Source: Rattus norvegicus
Taxonomy: Eukaryota > Chordata > Mammalia > Rodentia > Muridae
NCBI RefSeq assembly: GCF_036323735.1
Contig: NC_086033.1
Coordinates: forward strand, 7,811,606-7,875,605
Direction of reading: 5' to 3'
Length of the DNA: 64,000 nucleotides
This document shows positions 33,535-44,750 of this stretch, one piece after another. The notes under the pieces were generated by a model. That model did not search any database and had not been told where the DNA came from. It worked only from the letters and a program-made list of their open reading frames with translations. Within the stretch, counting starts at the first letter, position 1. Each line of letters opens with the position of its first letter. Position numbers and translations under genes: made by a program.

Positions 33535-34707
33535 ATGGTCAAGCCACTATCAGAAATAGCAGAACACGGTAACACCAGAGACAACCTGATGGTGAGAGGC
33601 AAGCACAGGAACCCAAGGAACAGAAAGCAAGACTATATGGCATCACAGAGCCCAATTCTCCCACCAAAGCAAACACTGAATATCCAAACACACCAGAAAA
33701 CCAAGATCTAGATTTAAAATCACATTTGATCATGATGATGGAGGACTTGAAGAAAGACATAAAGAACTCCCTTACAGAAATGCAGGAAAATACAAGTAAA
33801 CAAGTAAAAGCCCTTAGAGAGGAAACACAAAAATCCCTGAAAGAATTACAGGAAAACACAAACAGGTGAAGGAATTGAAAATGGAAATAGAAACAATAAA
33901 GAAAGCACAAAGGGAGAGAAACAAACAAACAAACAAACAAACAAACAAAAAACACAAAGGGAGACAACCCTGGATATAGAAAACCAAAGGAAGAGACAAA
34001 GAGCTATAAATACAAGCATTACCAACAGAATACAAGAGATAGAAGATAGAATTTCAGAAGCAGAAGATTCCATAGAAATCATTGACACAACTGTCAAAGA
34101 TAATGTAAAACGGAAAAAGTTACAGGCCCAAAATGTACAGAAAAACCAGGATACAATGAGAAGATCAAACCTAAGGAAAGTAAGTATAGAAGAGAGTGAA
34201 GACTCCCAACTCAAAGGACCAGTAAATATCTTCAACAGAATCATAGAAGAAAACTTCCCTAACCTAAAGAAAGAGATGCCCATGAACATACAAGAAGCCT
34301 ACAGAACTCCAAATAGATTGGACCAGAAAAGAAACTCCTCCCATCACATAATAGTCAAAACACCAAACGCACAAAACAAAGAAAGAATATTAAAAGCAGT
34401 AAGGGAAAAAGGTCAAGTAACATATAAAGGCAGACCTATCAGAATTACAACAGACTTCTCACCAGAGACTATGAAAACCAGAAGATCTAGGACAGATTTC
34501 ATACAGACCCTGAGAGAACACAAATGCCTTCCCAGGTTACTGTATCCAGCAAAATTCTCAATTAACATAGATGGAGAAACCAAGATATTCCTTGACAAAA
34601 CCAAATTTACACAATATCTTTCTACAAATCCAGCACTACAAAGGATAATAAATGGTAAAGCCCAACACAAGAAGGCAAGTTACACCCTAGAAAAAGCAAG
34701 AAAGTAA
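33535..34707 (+). pseudogene. L1 copy C ORF1, frameshifted
   Basis: The ATG at 33535 begins a frame equivalent to full ORF1, about 18 codons longer at the N-terminus than what is visible in copy A. The frame is lost by about 33645 through a 1-base deletion relative to copy A. Further damage includes indels near 33860 and a (CAAA)n expansion at 33919-33953 inside the coiled-coil region. The C-terminal 183 codons (34156-34707: RRM end and C-terminal domain) are still open to the stop. ORF1p function is as for copy A; this copy cannot make it. Confidence 0.93.
33919..33953. repeat. (CAAA)n expansion inside ORF1
   Basis: About eight CAAA units in a segment where copy A reads a plain codon series. 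It alters frame and length of the coiled coil. Confidence 0.85.
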
Positions 34708-34765
34708 TTGTGTTGCAACAAAACAAAGAGAAGACAAGCACACAAACATAATCTTACCTCCAAAT

Positions 34766-37700
34766 ATGAAGATAACAGGAAGCAACAATCACTATTCCTT
34801 AATATCTCTCAAATTCATGGACTCAATTACCCAATAAAAAGACAAAGATTAACAAACTGGATATGTAATGAGCAAAATACGTAATTTTGCTGCCTACAGG
34901 AAACAAACCTCAGAGTCAAAGACAGACACTACCTCAGAGTAAAAGGCTGGAAAACAACTTTCCAAGCAAATGGTCTGAAGAAGCAAGCTGGAGTACCCAT
35001 TATAATATCAAATAAAATCGATTTTCAACCAAAAGTCATCAAAAAAGATAACGAAGGACACTTCATAGTCATCAAAGGAAAAATCTACCAAGATGAACTC
35101 TCAATCCTAAATATCTATTCTCCAAATACAAGGGCACCTATGTACATAAAAGAAACCTTACTAAAGCTCAAAGCACACATTCCATCCCACACAATTAGAG
35201 TAGGAGATTTCAACACCCCACTCTCATCAATGGACAGATCATGTAAAAGAAATGAAACAGAGACATAGACAGAATAAGAGAAGTTATGAACCAAATGGAC
35301 TTAAATGATATTATAGAACATTCTATCTTAAAACAAAAGGATATACCTTCTTCTTACCAACTCAGGGCACTTGTCTGCAATTGACCATATACTGGATCAC
35401 AAAACAGGCTTCAACAGATACAGAAAGATAGAAATAATTCCATGAGTCCTATCAGACCACCATGGGCTAAAGCTGGTCTTCAACAACAACAAGGAAAGAA
35501 CGCCCACATATACATGGAAGTTGAACAATGCTTTACTCAATGATAACCTGGTCAAGGAAGAAATAAAGAAAGAAATTAAAGACTTCTTAGAATTTAATGA
35601 AAATGAAGGTACAACATACCCAAACTTATGGGACACAATGAAAGCTGTGCTAAGAGGAAAACTCATATCTCTGAATGCCTGCAGAAAGAAACAGGAAAGA
35701 GCATATATCAGCAGCTTGACAGCACACCTAAAAGCTCTAGAACAAAAAGAAGCAAATACACCCAGGAGGAGTAGAAGGCAGGAAATAATCAAACTCAGAG
35801 CTGAAATCAACCAAGTAGAAACAAAAAGGACCATAGAAAGAATCAACAGAACCCAAAGTTGGTTCTTTGAGAAAATCAACAAGATAAATAAACCCTTAGC
35901 CAGACTAACGAGAGGACACAGAGAGTGTGTCCAAATTAACAAAATCAGAAATGAAAAGGGAGACATAACTACAGAATCAGAGGAAATTCAAAAAAATCAT
36001 CAGATCCTACTACAAAAGTCTATATTCAACAAAACTTGAAAATCTGCAGGAAATGGACAATTTCCTAGACAGATACCAGGTATCGAAGTTAAATCAGGTA
36101 CAGATAAACCATTTAAACAACCCCATAACTCCTAACGAAATAGAAGCAGTCAGTATAAGTCTCCCAACCCAAAAGAGCCCAGGTCCAGATGGGTTCAGTG
36201 CAGAATTCTATCAGACCTTCATAGAAGACCTCATACCAATACTATCCAAACTATTCCACAAAATTGAAACAGAGTGCTACCGAATTCCTTCTATGAAGCC
36301 ATAATTACTCTTATACATAAACCACACAGAGACCCAACAAAGAAAGAGAACTCCAGACCAATTTCCCTTATGAATATCTATGCAAAAATACTCAATATAA
36401 TTCTTGAAGACCTAATCCAAGAACACCTCAAAACAATCATCCATCATGATCGAGTAGGCTTCATCCCAGGTATGCAGGGATGGTTTAATATACGGAAAAC
36501 CATCAACATAATCCACTATATAAACAAACTGAAAGGTAAAAACCACATGATCATTTCATTATATGCTGAGAAAGCATTTGATGAAATTCAACACCCCTTC
36601 ATGATAAAAGTCCTGGAAAGAACAGGAATTCAACATACCTAAACATAGTAAAAGCCATATACAGCGAACCAGTAGCTAACATTAAACTAAATGGAGAGAA
36701 ACTTGAAGCAATTCCACTAAAATCAGACAAGACTGCCTACTCTCTCCCTATTTATTCAATATAGTTCTTGAAGACCAAGCCATAGCAATCAGACAACAAA
36801 AGGCGAGCAAAGCATACAGATTGGAAAGGAACAAGTCAAAATATCACTATTTGCAGATGATATGATAGTATATTTAAGTGATCCCCAAAGTACCACCAGA
36901 GAACTACTAAACCTGATAAACACCTTCAGCAAAGTGGCTGGGTATAAAATTAACTCAAACAAATAAGTAGCCTTCCTCTACACAAAAGAGAAACAAGCTG
37001 AGAAAGAAATTAAGGAAACAACACCCTTCATAATAATACCAAATAATATAAAATACCTCTGTGTGACTTTAACCAACCAAGTGAAAGATCTCTATGATAA
37101 GAACTTCAAGCCTCTGAAGAAAGAAATTGAAGAAGGTCTCAGAAGATGGAAAGATTTCCCATGCTCATGGATTGGCAGGATTAATATAGTAAAAATGGCC
37201 ATTTTACCAAAAATGATTTACAGATTCAATGCAATCCTCATCAAAATTCCAATCCAATTCTCCATAGAGTTAGACAAAACAATTTAAAAATTCATCTGGA
37301 ATAACCAGAAACCCAGGATAGCTAAAACTATCCTCAACAATAAAAGGACTTCTAGGGGAATCACTATCCCTGAAGCAGTATTACAGCACAATAGTGATAA
37401 AAAACTGTATAGTATTGGTACAGAGACACGCAAATAGACCAGTGGAATAGAATTGAAGACCCAGAAATGAACCCACACATCTATGGTCACTTGATTTTTG
37501 ATGAAGGAGCCAAAACTATCCAATGGAAAAAAGATAGCATTTTCAGCAAATGGTGCTGGTTCAACTGGAGGTCAGCATGTAGAAGAATGCAGATCGATCC
37601 ATGCTTATCACCCTGTACAAAGCTTAAGTCCAAGTGGATCAAGGACCTCCACATCAAACCAGATACACTCAAATTAATAAAAAAAAAGTGAGAAAGCATC

Positions 37701-38571
37701 TCGAACACATGGGCACTGGAGAAAATTTCTTGAACAAAACACCAATGGCTTATGCTCTAAGATCAAGAATCGACAAATGGGATCTCATAAAGCTACAAAG
37801 CTTCTGTAAGGCAAAGGACACTGTGGTTTGGACAAAACGGCAACCAACAGATTGGGAAAAGATCTTTACCAATCCTACAACTGATAGAGGGCTTATATCC
37901 AAAATGTAAAAAGAACTCATCAAGTTATACTGCTGGGAGACGAATAACCCTATTAAAAATGGGGTTCAGATCTAAACAAAGAATTCACAGCTGAGGAATA
38001 CAGAATGGCCATGAAGCATCTAAAGAAATGTTCAACATCCTTAGTCATCAGGGAAATGCAAATCAAAATAACCCTGAGATTCCACCTCACACAAGTGAGA
38101 ATGGCTAAGAGCAAAAACTCCGGTGACAGCAGATGCTGGCGAGGATGCGGAGAAAGAGGAACACTCCTCCATTGTTGGTGGGATTGCAGACTGGTACAAC
38201 CACTCTGGAAATCAGTCTGCAGGTTCCTCAGAAAATTGGACATTGTACTACCTGAGGACCCAGCTATACCTCTCTTGGGCATATACCCAAAAGATGCCCA
38301 AACATATAACAAAGACACATGCTCCACTATGTTCATAGCAGCCTTATTTATAATTGCCAGAAGCTGGAAATATCCCAGATGCCCTTCAACAGAGGAATGG
38401 ATACAGAAAATGTGGTACATCTACACAATGGAATATTACTCAGGTATCAAAAACAATGATTTTATGAAATTCATAGGCAAATGGAATGAACTAGAAAATA
38501 TCATCCTGAGTGAGGTAATCCAATCTCAGAATAACACACATGGTATGCACTCATTGGTAAGTGGATATTAG
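34766..38571 (+). pseudogene. L1 copy C ORF2, multiply disrupted
   Basis: The ATG at 34766 is in the copy A context. A 1-base deletion near 34810 shifts the frame, and in the shifted, homologous frame a TAA lies at 34882-34884 within the endonuclease. Other breaks: a stop in ccatgagtcc (about 35443), an insertion near 35997, a frame change near 36275, loss of bases around 36640 and 36725, a stop after aacaaa at 36964, and a deletion near 37373. Open blocks remain at 35521-36039, 36053-36304, 36274-36642, 37063-37287, 37467-37691, 37634-37909 and 38005-38571. The DNA for FADD is kept (about 36850). The Cys/His motif C-X3-C-X7-H-X4-C is intact in the last block. Confidence 0.94.
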
Positions 38572-39286
38572 CCCAAATGCTAGATGCACAGAATACTCGA
38601 AACTCAAGACGGATGATCAAAATGTGAATGCTTCACTCCTTCTTTAAAAGGGGAACAAGAATACCCTTGGCAGGGAAGAGAGAGGCAAAGATTAAAACAG
38701 AGACTGAAGGAACACCCATTCAGAGCCTGCCCCACATGTGGCCCATACATATACAGCCATCCAATTAGACAAGATGGATGAAGCAAAGAAGTGCAGACCG
38801 ACAGGAGCCGGATGTAGATCTCTCCTGAGAGACACAGCCAGAATACAGCAAATACAGAGGCGAATGCCAGCAGCAAACCACTGAACTGAGAACGGGACCC
38901 CCGTTGAAGGAATTAGAGAAAGAACTGGAAGAGCTTGAAGGGGCTCGAGACCCCATATGTACAACAATGCCAAGCAACCAGAGCTTCCAGGGACTAAGCC
39001 ACTACCTAAAGACTATACGTGGACTGACCCTGGACTCTGACCTCATAAGTAGCAATGAATAGCCTAGTAAGAGCACCAGTGGAAGGGGAAGCCCTGGGTC
39101 CTGCTAAGACTGAACCCCCAGTGAACTAGATTGTTGGGGGGAGGGCGGCAATGGGGGGAGGATGGGGAGGAGAATACCCATATAGAAGGGGAGGGGGAGA
39201 GGCTAGGGGGATGTTGGCCTCAAAACCAGGAAAGGGAATAACATTTAAATGTAAATAAGAAATACCAAATTTAATAAAGATGGAAA
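38572..39286 (+). other. L1 copy C 3' UTR
   Basis: Near-identical in layout to copy A. G-run tract at about 39136-39214, AATAAA-like end (ttaataaagatgg) and a very short A tail. Confidence 0.9.
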
Positions 39287-39299
39287 AAAATCTCAATAG
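39287..39299. repeat. Target-site duplication, right arm, of L1 copy C
   Basis: aaaatctcaatag, identical to 33144-33156. Its first As overlap the end of the L1 tail. Confidence 0.9.
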
Positions 39300-39325
39300 G
39301 ATATGAAAGTACGGCTCTAGTTCTT

Positions 39326-39410
39326 TTTTTTTTTTTTGGAGCTGGGGACCGAACCCAGGGCCTTGCGCTTCCTAGGCAAGCGTTCTACCACTGAGCTAAA
39401 TCCCCAACAG
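39326..39410 (-). mobile_element. ID SINE (BC1/tRNA-Ala type), antisense, young
   Basis: T-run (reversed A tail), then ggagctggggaccgaaccca, gccttgcgcttcctaggc and ctaccactgagctaaatccc: the full rat ID consensus in reverse, including intact A and B box regions. Flanked by a perfect 13-base duplication, ggctctagttctt, at 39313-39325 and 39411-39423. About 85 bases. Confidence 0.97.
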
Positions 39411-39899
39411 GGCTCTAGTTCTTAAGAGTCTTTAGTACCATAGGTATGGCAGAATAGATTCAGAGGGGCCTGTGTTAAGAACTGGAAATCTCATACATAC
39501 AGCTTACCCATTTACATACACACTCAAGTCATGCCAGCTGACCTTGCACAAGTCCAGCTACTTAGTGCCCCAAGGGAAGGAAGCTTAAAGCAGGCAGTTT
39601 CAGCCAGCCTTGTCAGGAAAGACTCTGCATTTGAATGGGGTAACACCTTGCAAATCAGGTTATGTGTGTGAGAAGGGACCTATTCACTTGTCTCCCAATT
39701 CACTTCTCCACATAGCTTCACCATACTCTTAGTTGTCCTACTGGGACCCTGCTTATCCCATTGCCACTAGTGATCATAAAAGCCCAAGAATGAAGATCTG
39801 TTGTCCTTTTGCCCCTATTGGTCTTGGCTTGATAAATCATTAACAGCTCAAAAATGATGAAAATAATAAAGCGTCAATAAATTTGCAATTGAAGCATTG

Positions 39900-40072
39900 C
39901 TTTTGTTTTTGTTTGTTTCTTTTTTTTTCCTTTAGAACAGTGTTTCTCTGCATAGCCCTAGCTGTCCTGAAACTCACTCTGTAGACTAGGCTGGCCTTCA
40001 ACTCAGAGATCTACCTGCCTCTGACTCCAGAGTGCTGAGATTAAAGGCATGAGCCACCGCCATCTGACTCTG
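39900..40072 (-). mobile_element. B1 SINE, antisense, nearly full length
   Basis: T/G-rich reversed tail (39901-39932), then gtgtttctctgcatagccc, agctgtcctgaaactcactc, gtagactaggctggcc, gagatctacctgcctctg, agtgctgagattaaaggcat and gagccaccgccat. Probable duplication aagcattg at 39892-39899 and 40074-40081. 7SL-derived, L1-mobilised. Confidence 0.9.
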
Positions 40073-40242
40073 AAAGCATTGTTTTTAAGAAGCTATCTGA
40101 AATAGAAATATTTTAGATCTATGTACATATGCACACAAACATACACACATGTACATGTGCAGGCACACACACATTAGTCTGCTATGACACTGAAAGATGC
40201 CTAGGTTTTTCTCATTTTATTCACATATGTATGTATGTGTAT

Positions 40243-40295
40243 GTTGTTGTTATTATTATTATTATTATTATTATTGCTGCTGTTGTTGTTATTTT
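40243..40295. repeat. (TTG)n(TTA)n trinucleotide repeat
   Basis: gttgttgttattattattat followed by more ATT units, then GCTGCTGTTGTTGTT. Confidence 0.9.
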
Positions 40296-41362
40296 TTATT
40301 TGCCCTAGCTCTAGAGTGACAGGTGATTTTTCAAGACGCAGTTTGGCTTCTGCTGTTTAGCAAGTTCAGTGAGGGGCTGCATAACATAAATTGTCAAAAC
40401 CTAACATTTTTGATATACACACTACTTCCTTTTAAGAATGTAAAAAACGTTTGTCACACTGGAATAATGGTGGGGCTGATGGTAAGACAAAGCTATGTTC
40501 ACATCCTTGAGGGCAACTTGTAGTTGTCAAAAGTGTAGTTTAAGCTGGAGTAAGTGGGACATTCATGCTATTAAAAGCTTACAGGAAACTAATTGCCTGT
40601 AGAGCTGTCCCTTACAAAACAACTGGGTTAGCACACAGTTAACAACACGAGCTAGTTCAGTGACAGTGAGCTAGTCAGTCACCATATGCAGCTCAGCACA
40701 GCATGGGCAGCCTCTTACCTGGACTTTGAGACCCTTCCTGCTTCTCTGATTGGTTCTACTTCAAAATCCTACCAGGCATTTTTATACAACCCCCAAAGCT
40801 AAACTAAAATCATAATAGTCTTATATTTCCCTGAATTTCATTATAGAAGCTGAAATTTAATTATGCTAAAAAGACACATTATCTTCACAAGTTTCTCCAT
40901 TTTTCAAAAATCACACACATGCTGTTCTATTCATTCTTAATAAATAAGCATGCCCCTTATAACTGCCCACGGGAAAAGTGCTCCTTAAGTCTGGATCCTG
41001 CTTGAATTGGGATACGGAATGGGGATCCTTTCTTTTAAATCAATTCTGGTTATTTTAGGAATTCTTTTCTAAAATGACACCAATTATAGGGCAATCAAAG
41101 CTGCTGTCAAGACAACTAAAGGCATTAAGGTTTTTGTTTTGAAACTCAGGTTCCTTGAACACTTTCTCAAATGTTCCAAAAGGCTCTAAAAAAGAAACAA
41201 GACAAGGCAAAGCAAATATCATACAGAGGAATCCATGCCCAAAAAACTAATAGTGCCCAGCCACACGAATCTAAATTTAACTTGAAGGAAGACTATTAAT
41301 TTCATACTTAAAGCAAAACCCCAAGTCCCCCATTGTGTCTGCGGCATACAATAGTACCCTCA
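40296..41362. other. No gene or repeat recognised
   Basis: AT-rich single-copy-looking DNA leading into the region upstream of the CpG island. Confidence 0.4.
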
Positions 41363-41444
41363 GCCCCACTCCAGTTGCTCCCACAAACCTTTTGATATCA
41401 GATGCCCCGCTCCAGTTGCTCCCACAAACCTTTTAATATCAGAT
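41363..41444. repeat. 41-bp tandem duplication, two units
   Basis: gccccactccagttgctccc... at 41363-41403 is repeated at 41404-41444 with two single-base differences (a/g at unit position 6; g/a in tttgatatc/tttaatatc). Confidence 0.92.
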
Positions 41445-42224
41445 AGATGCTGTTAAACGATGATGACACCGGCTGGGACTTACAGAATGAAAACATAACT
41501 CCAGGGAGGAGGAAAGGCTCCTCCTAATTCTTTGGTCTCTTCTCAGAAGTGAATGTCTCTGCCTTTTCTCAGATGAAAGCTTGCAGCCAGCGTTGCACTG
41601 CGAAGGTACAACTCAGCTCCTAGGCTGCTCACAGTGCTCAGCTCAGAGCCCACATCTAAGCCTCTACAAGCTTTTTGCAAAGGCAGGTAGCTCAGCTGAA
41701 AGCCTCAGGGAACGCTCCTCCGCAGCCCCAAACTAAACCGCACGCACACATACTTATCAGCCTCATGAACTCGGAAGGTTTAAAGGAATAAGCATTTGGT
41801 GCTATCCTCGTTTAGCCTGAAGTAACACCGGGCGGGGAAGGACTGCTCGCACAATGTTTCCCTGCCTCTTAAATAGGAAAAATCCCAATGCTTGAGAAGA
41901 CATTCATGTTTACTAAGCTCCCAGGGCATCAGTCCTGTGGGAACTTTGCCTCGCATTCCATTAAGTTAGTCCATGACTTCCCACGCTTCACCACATCTCC
42001 TTCACCTAGCTAAATAAACCAACTTCGTGCCAAGTCAAAGCAAAGTTTAATCACCCCACCTCTTCTTTTCCAATTTCATCCGTGCACAGTTGATTACCAT
42101 CCCCAAAGGTAGCACAAAGAGAGCTTTTAACTCCGCACTATCAGGTCTGCCAGTTGCCCGCTGGAGGTTCCTTTGGTGTAATATATTCTAACAGTTTGAA
42201 GATTTTTTTTTTATTTTTTTTAAG
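41445..42224. other. Unassigned, repeat-free upstream flank of the CpG island
   Basis: No transposon recognised over about 0.8 kb. The sequence looks single copy, with dispersed CpGs (e.g. acaccgggcggggaagg near 41827). Confidence 0.45.
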
Positions 42225-42650
42225 CGTTTGCTTGCACGATGGAGAGCCGCCGGACAATCTGCCCCCCCTCCCCCAGCCCAAAATTGCGTCATCAGAGTGA
42301 ACACTCACCAAAATACATTATTTTTCTCATTAATCAACCAGCTGGAACCCCACTGTGGCGTCTTCAGCCTCCGCTCGCACGCAGAGTTGGCACGCCGAGC
42401 AGAGCCGTGGCATGCTAAGGTCAGTGTGAATGTTTCCAGCTTGACGCTTGACAAGCAGAGGCGCGGAGCGTGCCTCCTCCGGGGCGGGCTGGGCGAGCAA
42501 AGCTGAACAGGCTTCTGCCTACGATTCCCTGCGGCTGGAGCGTGTGCTCTGGCCGCGCGCGCCACTGCCCATCCTTACTGTAACTCGACTCCTCCTTGCT
42601 ATGTCCTTGCCGCTCTTGTGACATCAGGACTTCCTGGGAGTACTACGAAC
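42225..42650. promoter_or_regulatory. CpG-rich island, candidate promoter (direction unknown)
   Basis: By hand count about 27 CpGs in 375 bases (42225-42600), against well under one per 100 bases in most of the window. It holds a GC box (ggggcgggc, 42481-42489), a gccgcgcgcgcc run (42552-42563) and a CRE-like gcgtcatc (42286). No transposon is recognised inside. Donor-like sites occur on both strands: AAG|GTCAGT on + at about 42417-42423, and TTG|GTGAGT on minus at about 42302-42310. There is no TATA box in good position. A CpG-island promoter with first exons is plausible; which strand, or both, cannot be told. Confidence 0.5.
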
Positions 42651-42659
42651 ACAACCCCC

Positions 42660-43595
42660 CACCGCATTCCAGCCCCTCTCCTAGTAACCACCGGAGGTTA
42701 TCTGTGGATGGCCTGCCGGCACCTACCAAGGCTCTGGGAAGCTTGTAGGAGCCCAGAGACCTGGCCATGGGCGGAGTGAGATGCATAGAGGCTGGCTTAA
42801 AGGAAAGGGTCTCCTGTGCATCAGAAGCCACGTAGAGGAAATTTACCCAAGATGAGGGGTGTGAACCTGGCTCTGGCGAATTCTGCTATGAACGTGTAAT
42901 TAGACACACTTTTATCTCGCCCCTCCTGAGGGTACTATCACTCTCATCAAAATTAAGCTGGAGAGGATTTTGAGTGGGCGTGCTTTCGGCTCTGAGCCTG
43001 AGGGCTGGAAGTCAGGGTACTCTGACTACGGAAGTGTGATACCATCAACAACAACAACAAAAAAATCTGTTTTTTTAATACCTTGTTTTCCGGTTTAGAT
43101 TGATAGATGGAAACATATGATAAAAGTCCCCTCCTATTGAGGCACACCACAATTACACACCCACCTGCCCTTGCCCCTTAGCAGATAGCGGAAATACATT
43201 GGGGCAGAAATGGTATTTGACTGTCTAAAGGGAAAGACATTACAATGGAAACGACCAAAATTAGATCATAATTTAAGACTCATCACCAATATTGAGTACG
43301 TACACACTAAATTTGAGATGAACAGCCAAGACAGCCAAGAACCGTAGAACCTAGCAAATTCTCTGTGTCTTCCAAAAGTGTAATGAATTGCAGTGCTTAG
43401 TGTACACAGAAAAGAATGTTAGAAAGAAATCCTTCAAAGCAAGTGATTACTGTGTAAATGCTCAGGGTGAAAACCCACTAGCCAGCTCCCTTCCCCAACT
43501 GTTGGATCCTGTTTACTCTCTGGGTTATTTGAACCTAAAATTCATTTCTCAAATGAGGAAACAGTACAGTTTTTTTTTAATGCAGCCTCAGGAGG
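42660..43595. other. No gene recognised downstream of the island
   Basis: CpG density falls off after about 42720. Unassigned DNA up to the GT repeat. Confidence 0.4.
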
Positions 43596-43596
43596 T

Positions 43597-43670
<74 letters not shown>

Positions 43671-44136
43671 TGGTGTGTGTGGTATGTGATGTGTGTGGTG
43701 TGTGTGTATGTAGGTGTGTGTGTGTGTGTGGTGTGTGTGTGTGTGTGTGTGGTGTGTGTGTGTGGTGTATGTGTGTGTGTGGTGTATGTGTGTGTGTGGT
43801 GTGTGTGTGGTGTGTGTGTGTGTGGTGTGTGTGTGTGTGGTGTGTGTGTGTGTGGTGTGTGTGTGTGTGGTGTGTGTGTGTGTGGGTGTGTGTGTGTGTG
43901 GTGTGTGTGTATGTATGTGTGTGTGGTGTGTGTGTGTGTGGTGTGTGTGTATGTATGTGTGTGTGGTGTGTGTGTGTGGTGTGTGTGTGGTGTGTGTGTG
44001 TGTGGTGTGTGTGTGTGTGTGTGGTGTGTGTGTGTGGTGTGTGTGTGTGTGTGTGGTATGTGTGTGGTGTGTGTGTGGTGTGTGTGTGGTATGTGTGTGT
44101 GTGTGTGGTATGTGTGTGTGTGTGTGTGTGTGTGTG
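43596..44136. repeat. Complex (GT)n/(GTGTGGTGT)n microsatellite, about 540 bp
   Basis: GT dinucleotides broken at regular short intervals by an extra G (GTGTGTGGTGTGTGTG), with rare TATG variants. Long open frames here on both strands are low-complexity artefacts. No SINE tail is visible at either end. Confidence 0.95.
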
Positions 44137-44403
44137 CTTTAAATCTGAGCTTTTGTAAACCATGTCAGCCAATAGCAACACAGTATGATATTAAAGTGTT
44201 GAATGGTGTTTCCTTTCAGAATTCTGTATCTGGTGAATACTCTGTACATTGAAGCTAGAGAGCAGAGGACCTCATCTTGACATCTTTCTTTGCAGTCTTG
44301 TATACGCCTAACCTGTTCCCTCTCCCTGAGTGGAGTGCTTTCACATTGAAATAAAAAGAACTAGGTGAATAAATAATCAAGAACAAATCAGATCCACAGT
44401 GTT

Positions 44404-44407
<4 letters not shown>

Positions 44408-44441
<34 letters not shown>

Positions 44442-44526
44442 GTTCTTTTTTTCGGAGCTGGGGACCGAACCCAGGGCCTTGCGCTTCCTAGGTAAGTGCT
44501 CTACCACTGAGCTAAATCCCCAGCCC
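44408..44526 (-). mobile_element. ID SINE, antisense, very young, long A tail
   Basis: A T-run of about 35 bases (reversed tail) with ggttctttttttcggagc, then ggggaccgaacccagggcc, ttgcgcttcctaggtaag, and ctaccactgagctaaatccc. Perfect 14-base duplication ccacagtgtttctt at 44394-44407 and 44527-44540. The uninterrupted tail and perfect duplication indicate recent insertion. Confidence 0.97.
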
Positions 44527-44640
44527 CCACAGTGTTTCTTAAAAAAGCTACTCCTCTTTCTCCCCTTCTTCTAGCTTATTTCTTCCCATTCCTACCCCTC
44601 CTTCTCTGTCCCCTCCCCTCTTCCTGTCATTTGTTAGCTG

Positions 44641-44750
44641 TTTGAGACAGGCTCTGTAGCCTGGGATGGCCTTGAATTTGTGATGTCCCACTTAGCTCTA
44701 AGAGTTCCGGGATCATAGGCCAAGAGCACACTGTGCAGCTACCTCTGTCC
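44641..44750 (-). repeat. B1-like SINE, antisense, short and diverged
   Basis: tttgagacaggctctgtagc, ctgggatggccttgaat, agttccgggatcataggc and gagcacactgtgc follow antisense B1 order with deletions. Confidence 0.55.

Larger units (their letters stand above)
33157..39286 (+). mobile_element. LINE-1 copy C, 6.1 kb, truncated in the 5' UTR, with target-site duplication
   Basis: Flanked by a perfect 13-base duplication, aaaatctcaatag, at 33144-33156 and 39287-39299, which fixes both ends. It has a 378-base 5' UTR remnant, ORF1, ORF2, a 3' UTR with the G-rich tract, and only a short A tail before the duplication (partly shared with it). Closely similar to copy A but with many more indels, so an older insertion of a related subfamily. 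Confidence 0.96.

Noticed and set aside
39326..39410. tRNA gene
   Set aside because: The tRNA-like sequence is the ID SINE: it lacks a full cloverleaf, has an A tail, and is flanked by a target-site duplication.
43388..44252. Open frames of about 200-256 codons in the GT repeat
   Set aside because: Same low-complexity artefact (CVCV/HTHT).
44408..44526. BC1 RNA gene
   Set aside because: Only the ID domain and a plain A tail are present. The unique 3' region of BC1 is not seen, and target duplications mark a retroposed copy.
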